Positions 1 to 9,329 are shown, counted from the stretch's first letter. The stretch is DNA of 57,743 nt from Candidatus Gastranaerophilales bacterium (GCA_900769645.1 CAAGHI010000078.1:1-57743); one strand, 5' to 3'. The notes: generated from the sequence alone by a model not told the origin. Numbers and translations are program-made.

Positions 1-103
1 GGGTAAAAGTTTTTAAAATAAAATTTCAAAGTACTTGATTTTTTATTTTTACGGAGCATAATATAGTTGTTGAGGGTATTTGCTCAGCATAAAATTTAAA
101 TAT

Positions 104-646
<543 letters not shown>

Positions 647-650
647 ACAA

Positions 651-682
651 AAAAAGACTGTCTGAAAAGACAGTCTTTTTGA
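651..682 (-). terminator. Terminator of the ispH-rpsA operon
   Basis: The perfect hairpin AAGACTGTC-tgaaaa-GACAGTCTT has T-runs on both sides. It lies about 25 bases past the rpsA stop codon. Confidence 0.85.
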
Positions 683-707
683 GTAAGTTTTATGCAATTA
701 CGCAAAA

Positions 708-1781
708 CTATTCAGCATCTTTATTCATATCTTTGATGCTCAATGCGATTCTATGTTCTTGCGGAGTGAATTTCTTAATAAGAACTTCTACGCTATCTCC
801 AATTTTGAATTCGTTGAACGGATTTACGTTTTCGTTGCTCATTTCAGAAACAGGCAACAATGCTTCTACTCCTGGGAAAATGTTGATGAATGCGCCAAAT
901 CCTGTAACTTTGTTTACTGTTCCAGAGATGATTTGACCTTCTTCAAATTGTCCTTCGATTTGTTGCCATGGATCTTCGCCCATTCTTTTCAATGACAATG
1001 AAATTCTTTTCAATTCGTTGTCGATTTTGATGATTTTAACTTCGATTGTGTCGCCCAAAGAAATTACGTCAGATGGGTGTTTAATTCTTGACCAAGAAAT
1101 TTCTGAAATAGGTAACAAACCATCAATTCCGTTGATGTCAACGAAAGCGCCAAAGTCAGCAATTCTAACAACTTCACCTTTAACAACTTGACCTTCTTCA
1201 AGTTCTGACAAAATGTTGTCAACAACTTGGTCTCTTTGTTCAGCAACAGCTTGTCTTTGAGATAGGATAAGTTTATTTTTCTTAGGATCTGCTTCCAAAA
1301 CTTTAACTTCGATTTTTGTATCAATCAAACCATCAAAAGGAGTTCCAGTTCTCAATTGAGAAGAAGGAATGAAACCTTTCAAGTCAGCTACGTCAACCAA
1401 AACGCCGCCTTTAACGATAGAAACAACTTTTGCAAGGATTGTATCACCTTGAACTTTTGCATCGTTAAGTTGAGCCCAAGCTTGAGCGTAAGCAAGTCTT
1501 TTAAGTGAAAGAATCATATTATCTTCGTCGTTTTCTTCTTTCAATACATAAAATTCTCTTTCGTCGCCAACTTCTAAAGTTTCTGCATTTTCTGCAGATG
1601 TAGAAATTTCTTTGTTAGGCAAGAAAGCTTCTGTTTTAGCGCCTTTTACGCTAACCAAGTAGCCTTCATTTTCTTTTTTCAAAACTGTACCTTCAACGAT
1701 ATCAGCAACAGAATAAGATTTTGAGAAAGATTCTTCTAATAATCTTTCAAATTCGTCCATTTTGTCTAATGTTTGTGTCAT
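708..1781 (-). CDS. rpsA: 30S ribosomal protein S1
   Basis: This 357-residue protein has four S1 (OB-fold) RNA-binding repeats, at about residues 26-95, 112-180, 196-265 and 281-350. The last two carry the typical DFGAFV/GFGAFI core. S1 sits on the small ribosomal subunit and helps load mRNAs that lack strong Shine-Dalgarno pairing. E. coli S1 has six repeats and is longer; a short form like this is typical of cyanobacterial relatives. The start is preceded by AAGAAAGGAAAA. It lies 41 bases downstream of ispH on the same strand. The ispH-rpsA pairing is widespread (fused in some Clostridia), so the two are probably co-transcribed. Confidence 0.95.
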   Translation of the reverse strand: MTQTLDKMDEFERLLEESFSKSYSVADIVEGTVLKKENEGYLVSVKGAKTEAFLPNKEISTSAENAETLEVGDEREFYVLKEENDEDNMILSLKRLAYAQAWAQLNDAKVQGDTILAKVVSIVKGGVLVDVADLKGFIPSSQLRTGTPFDGLIDTKIEVKVLEADPKKNKLILSQRQAVAEQRDQVVDNILSELEEGQVVKGEVVRIADFGAFVDINGIDGLLPISEISWSRIKHPSDVISLGDTIEVKIIKIDNELKRISLSLKRMGEDPWQQIEGQFEEGQIISGTVNKVTGFGAFINIFPGVEALLPVSEMSNENVNPFNEFKIGDSVEVLIKKFTPQEHRIALSIKDMNKDAE

Positions 1782-1822
1782 TTATATTTTCCTTTCTTGA
1801 TATATATTATTTTGATAAGAAC

Positions 1823-2689
1823 TTATCGTCTTAACGTCTTTATCACCCTTTCAATAACACTCTGCGGAGTTGAAGCGCCGGCGGTTATTGAAATATTTTT
1901 GGATTTTTCGATTAAGTCCTTGTACAAATCCAATTCATCATCGTTTTCAATGTGAATAGTCTTTGTGATATCTTTTAAAATTTCTGCCAAGTGAGTCGTA
2001 TTTGCACTTTTTTTAGAGCCGACAACGATTACCAAATCGCTCTCTTTGGCAAGTTCTTTTGCCTCAGACTGGCGCATAGAAGTACTTTTGCAGATAGTAT
2101 TTGCAACGTGAACCTCTTTTGCAACAGAAATCAAATAATCAACAATACTTGTTAATGTCGTAATTCTTTGAGTTGTTTGAACAACAACCCCAACACGCTT
2201 GTGCGCTTTAATTTGCGGCTCGTATTCTTTTAACTGTTCAACTGATGCCGCAACAACAACATTATCGCTATAAAGTTTTGCATTCGCTTTAATCGCAATA
2301 ACTTCGGGGTGTTCAGATTTGCCGACAACAACTACAAAATAATCGTCTTTTGCAAGTTCAATCGCTTTTTGTTGCACTTTTTTTACATCAAGACAGGTCA
2401 AATCAACCGGTTCAAATCCGGCTTGCTTAATCTTTTCGATAACTTCCGGACTTTCGCCATGACTTCTGATAACGCAAATTCCATCTCCCTTTGCAGGAAT
2501 TTCTGTCAATGTTTTAATTCCAAGCCCTTCAAGTTCATGGATAACCTGCGTATTATGGATAAGTTCCCCGAGCACAAAAACATTTTTGTCAGGGTTTTCA
2601 GCTTTTAATTTCTTAACGGTTTCGACAGCTCTTTTTACGCCGTAACAAAAACCTGCATATTTCGCTAGTTTAATATTTTTTTCAGGCAA
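1823..2689 (-). CDS. ispH: 4-hydroxy-3-methylbut-2-enyl diphosphate reductase (IspH/LytB)
   Basis: This is the last enzyme of the non-mevalonate (MEP) isoprenoid pathway. It is a cytoplasmic iron-sulfur protein that makes IPP and DMAPP. The three cluster cysteines are visible at residues 15 (GFCYGV), 99 (DLTC) and 200 (NTIC), as are the histidine motifs GELIHN and RSHGE and the C-terminal VGSKKSANTTHL. The length of 288 is normal. The start is a TTG: the frame is closed by a TAG two codons upstream and there is no in-frame ATG near the conserved N-terminus. Confidence 0.95.
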   Translation of the reverse strand: MPEKNIKLAKYAGFCYGVKRAVETVKKLKAENPDKNVFVLGELIHNTQVIHELEGLGIKTLTEIPAKGDGICVIRSHGESPEVIEKIKQAGFEPVDLTCLDVKKVQQKAIELAKDDYFVVVVGKSEHPEVIAIKANAKLYSDNVVVAASVEQLKEYEPQIKAHKRVGVVVQTTQRITTLTSIVDYLISVAKEVHVANTICKSTSMRQSEAKELAKESDLVIVVGSKKSANTTHLAEILKDITKTIHIENDDELDLYKDLIEKSKNISITAGASTPQSVIERVIKTLRR

Positions 2690-2809
2690 TTTCTAATTGT
2701 CTTCTTTCATTGAACTCGCAATGCTTTCGCATCACTGTATTTTCATTAAAATATAAAAATTCCTGAAATGCAAGCGTTTCGATAATCGAGGGTTGTGAAT
2801 ATTTACAAA

Positions 2810-3328
2810 CTAATTTTTACTTCCAATAAGGCTCAAAGCTGCTCCAATTGCAGCACCAATTCCAAGTCCCCACAAAAACTTATTCCTTTTGATAATTTTA
2901 AACGCCTTTGCGCAATTGTTGTCCATTAGACTTGCATCTTTTTTGTATTTGTCAAAATTTGAGGCAAAATCGGCTTTTAACCTCTTTACATTCGACGGAT
3001 CAGACACTTTTTTATCCAAATCTATACATTTGTTCGTAATTTGTTTAAAATCTTCTGACAAGCCCATTTCTTGCAAAACCATTTTACTTTCAGGGCTGAC
3101 TTTGCCTTCTAAAACTTCTTTTGCGGCATTTCTAAGAGCTAAAATCTGTGTTATTGCTTCGTTATGGGTTACATCAAACGCTCTTTGCACAAAAACATCT
3201 TTTTTCACAGGAAGATAATAAGCGTTCATTCCGATAAGTCCGCCGGCTGCTGCAAGCCCGATAGTTTTCTTCTTTTGCGCAGAAGGACTCGGTGGATAAT
3301 ATGCCATATTTGAATTGATTTCAGCCAT
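2810..3328 (-). CDS. Uncharacterised protein with two hydrophobic segments
   Basis: This 172-residue protein belongs to no family I recognise. It has a short proline/tyrosine-rich N-terminus (YYPPSPS), a glycine/alanine-rich hydrophobic stretch at about 23-40, a charged helical middle, and a second glycine-rich hydrophobic stretch near the C-terminus (about 152-168). The two ends probably touch or cross a membrane. An AGAGGT ribosome site lies 6 bases before ATG. It stands between ispH and rsmD on the same strand, with its own spacing on both sides. Confidence 0.7.
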   Translation of the reverse strand: MAEINSNMAYYPPSPSAQKKKTIGLAAAGGLIGMNAYYLPVKKDVFVQRAFDVTHNEAITQILALRNAAKEVLEGKVSPESKMVLQEMGLSEDFKQITNKCIDLDKKVSDPSNVKRLKADFASNFDKYKKDASLMDNNCAKAFKIIKRNKFLWGLGIGAAIGAALSLIGSKN

Positions 3329-3425
3329 GAAAATACCTCTTTAGTTTTAGCTGATAATTAAAAATCCCTGAATTTTATTTTTTGCTAGTGAATTTTTGAT
3401 TTTTTTATGGTGGGTGGGGAGTGGT

Positions 3426-3950
3426 TTAATTTTGTTTTAATCTCAAAAATGTTACAAATTTATCACCATATTTTTTTTGCTTTACTTCCTCAAAATCCCC
3501 AAAATCAACATCAACAACGTGTTCCAAAATTACGACACCTGATGCGATTTTTCGAATTGCATCAAGACTTTTTTCATAAATTCCAGAAAAATATGGTGGA
3601 TCAATATAAATTACATCAAATTTTTCTGATAATTTGGTTGCAATCTTTGTGCTATCGCCAATTAACAATTTTGGTGCTTGGGTGAAATTTTTAAAATTCC
3701 CCTTTATAATCCTTGCGACTTTAGGATTTTTTTCGATAGCAACAGCGCTAGAAAAACCTCTAGAGAGCGCTTCAAGTCCCATTATTCCTGAGCCTGCAAA
3801 CATGTCCAAAAAAGAACTTCCTTCAAATTCTACAATCGCTTGAAGGGTATTAAAAATGCTCATTCGAACCTTCGAAAGTGTTGGACGAGTGATATTTTCG
3901 TCTGGAGCAACAACTTTTTGACCTTTAAATTTACCTGCTGTAACTATCAT
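3426..3950 (-). CDS. rsmD: 16S rRNA (guanine966-N2)-methyltransferase
   Basis: This 174-residue SAM-dependent methyltransferase opens with the typical ITAGKFKG..V..P....RPT..KVR, followed by motif I (DMFAGSGIMGLEALSRG) and the catalytic DPPY. These are the hallmarks of RsmD, which methylates G966 of 16S rRNA during 30S assembly. There is no Shine-Dalgarno sequence; TAAAAT ends seven bases before the ATG, so the mRNA may be leaderless. That -10 sits back-to-back with the promoter of fixC. Confidence 0.93.
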   Translation of the reverse strand: MIVTAGKFKGQKVVAPDENITRPTLSKVRMSIFNTLQAIVEFEGSSFLDMFAGSGIMGLEALSRGFSSAVAIEKNPKVARIIKGNFKNFTQAPKLLIGDSTKIATKLSEKFDVIYIDPPYFSGIYEKSLDAIRKIASGVVILEHVVDVDFGDFEEVKQKKYGDKFVTFLRLKQN

Positions 3951-3959
3951 ATTGACTAT

Positions 3960-3988
3960 TTTACAATGAATAAAATTTGATGTATAGT
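3960..3988 (+). promoter_or_regulatory. Sigma-70-type promoter for fixCX
   Basis: TTTACA (3960-3965), a 17-base spacer, then TATAGT (3983-3988). It overlaps the divergent -10 of rsmD. Confidence 0.6.
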
Positions 3989-4017
3989 GCTATTGTAAAC
4001 AGTTGATTTATGATGTT

Positions 4018-4037
4018 TGTCACTCTAAAACGTGACA
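4018..4037. promoter_or_regulatory. Perfect dyad in the fixC leader
   Basis: TGTCAC-N8-GTGACA is a perfect six-base inverted repeat about 30 bases after the -10 hexamer and 26 bases before the fixC start. It resembles a dimeric regulator site (the shape fits CRP/FNR-family operators, though not their exact consensus), or it could fold as an RNA hairpin. Confidence 0.4.
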
Positions 4038-4063
4038 GATGTACCAGACACAGGTGGTTATAT

Positions 4064-5365
4064 ATGGATAATGAAGAAAATAAAACAGAAGTCATAGTTG
4101 TAGGAGGCGGTCCTGCCGGAGTTTCGTGCGCAATCACACTTGCAAGAGCAGGTAAAAAAGTTGTGCTTATTGAAAGAGGTAAATTCTCGGGAAGCAAAAA
4201 CGTTTTTGGAGGTGCGATATACGCTCAACCAACACGTGAAATCTTTCCTGATTTTGAAAAAAGCGCTCCTCTTGAAAGAAAAAATATTGAGCACAAATTT
4301 GCGCTTCTTACAGAAGAAGATGCTACTGTGATTTCTCATAAAAAAACGCAAGATGCAGTCAGCTACAGTGTAATTCGTGGCAAATTTGATCGTTGGGCTG
4401 CCGAGGAAGCGAAAAAAGCCGGAGTTGTAATTGTTGAAGAAATGGTCGTTCGAGAACTCATTATTCAAGATGGTTTTGTAAAGGGCGTAAAAACAGAGCT
4501 TGAGGATTATTACGCAAATATTGTTGTGCTTGCAGATGGTGTAAATTCTCTTTTAGCCAAACAAGTCGGCTTGCGAGGAGACATTACTCCAGATGACGTT
4601 GCACTTAGTGTAAAAGAGGTTATAAAACTTCCAGAACAAGTGATTAACGACAGATTTCACGTAAACAGTGACGAAGGTTGTATTTATGAAATTTTTGGCG
4701 GTCCAATGCTTGGTATGCTTGGGCTTGGGTTTATGTACACAAACAAAAATTCTGTAACAATAGGACTTGGCGTTACTTTGAGTGAACTTGTTGAACGAGG
4801 ATTGCGACCTTACGATATGTTGGACAAATTGAAATCACACCCTGAAATTGCACCATTAATCAAAGATGGAGAACTTTTAGAATATTCGGCACATTTAATT
4901 CCGGAAGGCGGATATAAAAAAGTTCCACTACTTTTTGGTGCTGGTGTAATGGTTTGTGGTGACGCTGCAATGTTTGTAAATAACATGCACTGGGAAGGTA
5001 CAAATTTGGCAATGATTTCGGGCAAATTTGCCGGTGAAACTGCAATTATTGCGCTAGGTAAAAAAGATTATTCTGAGCATACGCTTTCGCATTATCAAGA
5101 TTTGCTTGAAGAGTCTTTCATTATGAAAGATTTGAGAACATACAAAGATTTGATGAGTGGCGTAAGCGAAAGAGCAGAGCATTTCTTAGGCTACTATCCA
5201 AAGAAAATAAACGAGTTTTTTGAAATGTTTACATCTGTAGATAGTGTTCCGAAACGAGAAAAATACCACAAATTCATAAAAAGCTTTTTCAAAGACAGAA
5301 AAATTTCTGAGTTATTTAAAGACGCTTGGGCTGCAGTTAAATTATTATGGGGGATTTTGAAATGA
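4064..5365 (+). CDS. fixC: FixC-type electron-transfer flavoprotein:quinone oxidoreductase
   Basis: This 433-residue flavoprotein begins with an FAD-binding Rossmann fold (VVGGGPAGVSCAITLARAGK) and continues with FixC/ETF-QO family sequence (GSKNVFGGAIYAQPT, later HWEGTNLAMISGKFAGE). FixC passes electrons from the ETF-like FixAB to quinone. In FixABCX complexes this is coupled to ferredoxin reduction by electron bifurcation. I chose the ATG at 4064, with CAGGTGG upstream, over one 18 codons earlier, because the FAD motif should lie near the N-terminus. It overlaps fixX by four bases (ATGA). fixA and fixB are not in this window. Confidence 0.92.
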   Translation: MDNEENKTEVIVVGGGPAGVSCAITLARAGKKVVLIERGKFSGSKNVFGGAIYAQPTREIFPDFEKSAPLERKNIEHKFALLTEEDATVISHKKTQDAVSYSVIRGKFDRWAAEEAKKAGVVIVEEMVVRELIIQDGFVKGVKTELEDYYANIVVLADGVNSLLAKQVGLRGDITPDDVALSVKEVIKLPEQVINDRFHVNSDEGCIYEIFGGPMLGMLGLGFMYTNKNSVTIGLGVTLSELVERGLRPYDMLDKLKSHPEIAPLIKDGELLEYSAHLIPEGGYKKVPLLFGAGVMVCGDAAMFVNNMHWEGTNLAMISGKFAGETAIIALGKKDYSEHTLSHYQDLLEESFIMKDLRTYKDLMSGVSERAEHFLGYYPKKINEFFEMFTSVDSVPKREKYHKFIKSFFKDRKISELFKDAWAAVKLLWGILK

Positions 5366-5640
5366 GCAATTTAGAAGATAAATTATATACGGTAAAATAT
5401 ACTCCGGACACGACTTCGCACCTAAAACCAAATCAAGAAGACTGCAAAGAATGTTTGTCTAAAATTTGCACCAAAATCTGTCCAGCCGGAGTTTATGAGT
5501 GGGACGAGGAAGCTCAAAAATTAATCGTAAACTTTGAAAACTGCCTTGAATGTGGCGCATGCAGAATTGCCTGCGAGATGAATTCCCTAGAATGGGAATA
5601 CCCAAAAGGCACAAAAGGCGTGAGTTTTAAGCAGGGGTAA
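5362..5640 (+). CDS. fixX: FixX ferredoxin-like protein
   Basis: This 92-residue iron-sulfur protein is the partner of FixC. It has CxxCLSKxCxxxCP in the first half and CLECGACRIAC in the second, the ferredoxin-like cysteine pattern of FixX. It starts inside the fixC stop (ATGA), so translation is coupled. Nothing else follows in the operon; the next stretch is a dispersed repeat. Confidence 0.92.
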   Translation: MSNLEDKLYTVKYTPDTTSHLKPNQEDCKECLSKICTKICPAGVYEWDEEAQKLIVNFENCLECGACRIACEMNSLEWEYPKGTKGVSFKQG

Positions 5641-5649
5641 CTAAACCGT

Positions 5650-5768
5650 AACTGTCACTCCGGACTACGATCCGGAGTCTATATATTAATTTATAATAGA
5701 TTCTGAATAGCAAGAATATTAAGCCTTCACTAATCGTTCAGGTTAATCCTCTAAGCTTTCAGAATGAC
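5650..5768 (+). repeat. Dispersed palindromic repeat, family A
   Basis: It opens with the hairpin ACTCCGGA-N6-TCCGGAGT and continues through agattctgaatagcaagaa to tttcagaatgac. A nearly identical copy of about 118 bases lies in the opposite orientation at 28738-28857. Further copies lie at 24950-25006, 36388-36507 and, degenerate, at 48650-48712 and 54451-54600. Confidence 0.85.
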
Positions 5769-5787
5769 ACAAATCGCAACTACAATT

Positions 5788-5843
5788 GATTACGGAGTAA
5801 AATTGCCACGATAGCGGAATGAGCATTGTTAGCGAAACAAACA
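5788..5843 (+). repeat. Dispersed repeat, family D
   Basis: The stretch from gattacggagt through ttgccacgatagcg to gttagcgaaacaaac recurs in reverse orientation at 55489-55549 with few differences. Confidence 0.75.
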
Positions 5844-5870
5844 ACAAACTTACCAATAAATGAGGTATAA

Positions 5871-5921
5871 ATGAATATCGTTCCAATGGGCTATTACGCA
5901 GTACTTGGAACTGCCAAGTAG
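5871..5921 (+). CDS. Mini-ORF (16 aa) upstream of a radical SAM enzyme
   Basis: The frame ATG..TAG encodes MNIVPMGYYAVLGTAK. It is preceded by GAGG at five bases from the start, a better ribosome site than chance would often give. It ends 79 bases before the radical SAM gene, on the same strand, just after a dispersed repeat. A hairpin (GGAACTGCC/GGGCAATTCC, 5907-5930) covers its stop codon. Two readings fit: a very short precursor peptide for the downstream enzyme, or a leader peptide/attenuator. I know no named family for it. Confidence 0.4.
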   Translation: MNIVPMGYYAVLGTAK

Positions 5922-6000
5922 GGCAATTCCAAACTACTCAACAGACGAATTTATTTTCTCCCTTAAAAAAATAAAATATACCTAAAACAAAGGAGAAAAT

Positions 6001-6858
6001 ATGACAAACGCTATTTTTCAAACACCGGTTTGTAGACTCAGAAAATTTAATAATTTGTTTATCGAACTTACTGCAAAAAACTGCAATCAAAGATGCAAAC
6101 ACTGTTACATTGATTTCCCATTAACTAAAAATGTAAAAGATTTTATATCAATTGATGTTATAAAAAATGCGATTGCGGACACAAAATCTCAGGATTTGGA
6201 ATGCATATATTTAACAGGGGCAGAACCTATGACACACCCTGACTTTAACCTTATTTTGAGAACTTGTCTGAAACGAACAAATGTTTGTATTTGCACAAAC
6301 GGAACTTTTATAAATGAGAAAAAAGCGCGTTTTTTAAGACGAGTTGAAGACGAAGGCTCGAATGAAATTATTTTTAAACTTAGCATTGACCATTTTGATG
6401 AAATTAAAAATGATGATATTAGAGGACGTGGAGCATACAGGCAAACAATCTATGCATTTAAAAGCCTTGCTAAATACGGTTTTAGCCCGATTTTAAGTTT
6501 TACAAATTTTTATAATGAAGATGAAAGCGTAATAAGAAATGAATTTCAAAAAATCTTCAATAAAATCGGTTATAACGCTTTTGACACAACCCTTTCAATA
6601 AACAAATATTTTGATAAAAACAAAGCCGACGATATGAATTTTAAAAGAACGGCTCCCAGACTTGATTGTGAATATGGTAGGATTTTGACTGCTAAAGGTG
6701 TTTATACTTGCCCGTTTTTGGCAAATGATCATCGAGGCAGATGTGGGTCTAATTTTCAGGATTTTGCAAAACACAATTCATTAGAAACAAGCTTTTGCGC
6801 AACTTGTATGCATAACAAACAGCAGTTCTTTGGTATAAATTTTGAATTGTTCAAATAA
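6001..6858 (+). CDS. Radical SAM protein with SPASM-like C-terminal cysteines
   Basis: This 285-residue enzyme has the radical SAM cluster motif C28-x3-C32-x2-C35 (followed by Y) and a TGAEPMTHPD stretch, which matches the GGEP position that contacts SAM. Five more cysteines lie at the C-terminus (223, 237, 248, 266, 269, the last two as CATC). That layout resembles SPASM/twitch enzymes, which hold auxiliary iron-sulfur clusters and often modify peptides. The substrate is not known. The mini-ORF 79 bases upstream is a candidate peptide substrate. The start has AAAGGAG at a good distance. No transporter or protease gene is adjacent, which weakens but does not exclude a peptide natural product role. 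Confidence 0.85.
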   Translation: MTNAIFQTPVCRLRKFNNLFIELTAKNCNQRCKHCYIDFPLTKNVKDFISIDVIKNAIADTKSQDLECIYLTGAEPMTHPDFNLILRTCLKRTNVCICTNGTFINEKKARFLRRVEDEGSNEIIFKLSIDHFDEIKNDDIRGRGAYRQTIYAFKSLAKYGFSPILSFTNFYNEDESVIRNEFQKIFNKIGYNAFDTTLSINKYFDKNKADDMNFKRTAPRLDCEYGRILTAKGVYTCPFLANDHRGRCGSNFQDFAKHNSLETSFCATCMHNKQQFFGINFELFK

Positions 6859-6881
6859 ATAGCAATTGGTTGAAAATTTGA

Positions 6882-7592
6882 CTATTCGCCAGCTTCAGGA
6901 GAAGTTGCGCCTTCTGCAGGTTGAGGAGAAGGAGGTGTTTGTCCGTCGCCATTTGCATTCGCATTATCTGCTGCTGGAGCTGGTGTGTCAACAACAGATG
7001 ATGGGTCTCTTTGTGCGTATAGTTTTATTTGGAAACTTATCAACAAAATTCTTTTATTTTTTTGATAAGGTACAATTTCGATTTTTGAAATATCCAAAAA
7101 GTGTTCGTGTTTGTATAATTCTCTTACAAAGTTTGCAAAATCAGAATAACTTGCAATCATTTCTGCAGAAACACGGCAAACGTGGTATTTGTTTGCTGCA
7201 TTTTTAACAAAATTGTCATCTTGTGGGTCGTAATCGTATTTTACAGAACGAGTTTTAACTTTGTTGTCTCTCAAAAGTTGCAAGATTTCGCCAAACTCAT
7301 CAGAAATTGCTGCTTCTGTGTCTAAACCTTCACTAACCGGTTTGAAAAACATTTGCAATACACTGGAATCTTGCTCGTCTCTTTTTTCTGCAGCCGCTTT
7401 TAACTCGGTTAATTTTCTTTCTGCATCAGCAAGTTCGCCAGATTTTGCTTTTGTATCTTCTTGAATTTGAATTGTTTTTTGAATTTCAGGAACAGTTTTG
7501 GCAATCATAGCAATTGCAACAAGCAACGCCAATCCTAGAATTGTCACTGCTACTTTGAATTTTTTAAGATATAAATTGTAATTATTCTCCAC
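6882..7592 (-). CDS. pilO: PilO-like type IV pilus assembly protein
   Basis: This 236-residue protein has a short cytoplasmic N-terminus, one transmembrane helix (about 14-33), a coiled coil (about 35-75), a compact periplasmic domain and a proline/alanine-rich tail. That is the PilO/GspM plan. PilO sits in the inner membrane and pairs with PilN to link the pilus motor to the envelope. It follows the fused pilM-pilN gene by 21 bases, which supports the call more than sequence identity does. Confidence 0.75.
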   Translation of the reverse strand: MENNYNLYLKKFKVAVTILGLALLVAIAMIAKTVPEIQKTIQIQEDTKAKSGELADAERKLTELKAAAEKRDEQDSSVLQMFFKPVSEGLDTEAAISDEFGEILQLLRDNKVKTRSVKYDYDPQDDNFVKNAANKYHVCRVSAEMIASYSDFANFVRELYKHEHFLDISKIEIVPYQKNKRILLISFQIKLYAQRDPSSVVDTPAPAADNANANGDGQTPPSPQPAEGATSPEAGE

Positions 7593-7613
7593 TATGTTAT
7601 TCTCCTGATTTTA

Positions 7614-9329
7614 CTATTTGCCAAAATTCAACAATGGTTTTGGCGGTGTTGCGCCATTATTTTGCTCCTGTTGTTGATTGTTATTCTGATCTTGTTGAGG
7701 TTGCTCTCCATTACCATTATTTTGATCCGAATTTTGAGCAGGCGGATTAAGCTCAGCTGCTGTCATATTAGTAACTTCAAATTCGTAAACTGCTGGCTTA
7801 TTTGGGTTTGAGCTTACTGCGTCATCTACAGAATTAGATTTCATCTCAAGTTTGTGAAGTCTCAATTGAGTATTTAAAAGAGAGTCTTTCATATTTCTAA
7901 AGAACAAATAAATGTCCTCAACATTTGATGCTTCCCCTTTTACATCAATTTGTCCATCATCTTGAGCCGAAAAATATGTTACCCAAAGCTTTTTAGGAAC
8001 AGATTCGCCAAGAGCAGTGAATGCCATTAATTTTGATCTGTTGTTTTTCAAAACTTTTTTAATTTCTGCCGCAACGTCAAAATCATTTTCTTTATTTTGC
8101 TCTTTTTGCATTTTTTCTATTTCTGCATTGGTGTTTGTCAAACGGTTTGTAACGTCGTCAAGCTGTGCTTGTTTGTGTTTTTCAACAGTTGGAACAATGA
8201 AGGCGAATAGCAAAGTCGGTACTAATATTACGAGCGCAGCTAAAATTGCATAATTTCTTGCCATATTGGGCGAAATATCAAATTCCATAGAGCCTAAAAC
8301 AACATGAACAGGCTCGTCCGGATTTTCTCCGTCTATTCCTGCTGCACCTGACAAGAAATTGAATTTAACCGGCATAGAAACGCCGCTAGCACAACCTATT
8401 GCTTCAAGTGAAATTTTATGTGCAGTTTCTTCTAAAACCTCTAAGCTTACAGGGATTGGGTCATTTTTCTTGAAGCTGTTATTTTCCCAATATAAAATTT
8501 GTCCCTCTGTTTGAATACGTCTTGATAGCAATTCTGCACTTACTATATCTGTTTCAGACATAATAAACAAAGCATTTGCAGGGTAACTCATCAAGGTAAT
8601 TTGAGCAGATGCGCTGATTGCATTGTAGATTTCATCGCCTTCAAATGATTTAATAGCCAAAGGTTCTTCATAATAATCAACAATGTTTTTGCCAACCATC
8701 GAACAAATGGAATAGCCGTTTGAAGAAACAAGCATTAAATTCCATGATGTATTGCTTTGCATTTGCTCTTGTGCCAAGCCGGTAAATGCTAATGCTTTTA
8801 ATACTGACATTAGCGAAGTTTCTATTCCTGCAAGTGTTGCGCCAATTTCTGTCAAAGCATTTTTGATATCTTCTATAACATTTTTTTGGATAGCTGAATA
8901 AAAAATCTTTCTGGAATCTCCAGCTTGTGCATTTGCTGAGTCGCACCAAGCAAGTGATGGCTCATATCTTTTGAAAATATAAGACTGTTCAGCTTCAGCT
9001 GTCAATGCTTCTGTAATATTGTCGTCATTAAGCAATAGAGGAAGATCTTTTTGCCCAAACAAAACCATTGGCAAATTAAGAATAACGTTTGATTTCGGAT
9101 TAATTCTTAATTCTGCAAACAATTCGCTTACAGCATTTTTAAAAGCTTCCATATCAGATATTTCTCTTAATGATTCATTGTATTCCAATGGCCTGTAAGC
9201 ATAGTTGTTTACAGTTTTGCTATTCAAGTCAAGTTGAATTAATTCTAAGCCAACTCCTGGTGTAACTGACAAATAAACTGACTCTTTACTGCCTAAACCT
9301 AGTTGTGAAAAAATGCTGTTTATATCCAT
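7614..9329 (-). CDS. Fused PilM-PilN (GspL-like) pilus assembly protein
   Basis: This 571-residue protein joins two modules. Residues 1-350 look like the actin-like cytoplasmic PilM domain (VYLSVTPG start, later GIETSLMSVLKAL). Residues 359-381 form a single transmembrane helix, then a coiled coil (about 383-412) and a ferredoxin-like periplasmic domain of PilN type. The last 40 residues are glutamine/asparagine-rich. In most pili PilM and PilN are separate; in type II secretion GspL has this same order in one chain. With pilO next, it forms the inner-membrane platform of a type IV pilus or related system. Confidence 0.75.
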   Translation of the reverse strand: MDINSIFSQLGLGSKESVYLSVTPGVGLELIQLDLNSKTVNNYAYRPLEYNESLREISDMEAFKNAVSELFAELRINPKSNVILNLPMVLFGQKDLPLLLNDDNITEALTAEAEQSYIFKRYEPSLAWCDSANAQAGDSRKIFYSAIQKNVIEDIKNALTEIGATLAGIETSLMSVLKALAFTGLAQEQMQSNTSWNLMLVSSNGYSICSMVGKNIVDYYEEPLAIKSFEGDEIYNAISASAQITLMSYPANALFIMSETDIVSAELLSRRIQTEGQILYWENNSFKKNDPIPVSLEVLEETAHKISLEAIGCASGVSMPVKFNFLSGAAGIDGENPDEPVHVVLGSMEFDISPNMARNYAILAALVILVPTLLFAFIVPTVEKHKQAQLDDVTNRLTNTNAEIEKMQKEQNKENDFDVAAEIKKVLKNNRSKLMAFTALGESVPKKLWVTYFSAQDDGQIDVKGEASNVEDIYLFFRNMKDSLLNTQLRLHKLEMKSNSVDDAVSSNPNKPAVYEFEVTNMTAAELNPPAQNSDQNNGNGEQPQQDQNNNQQQEQNNGATPPKPLLNFGK

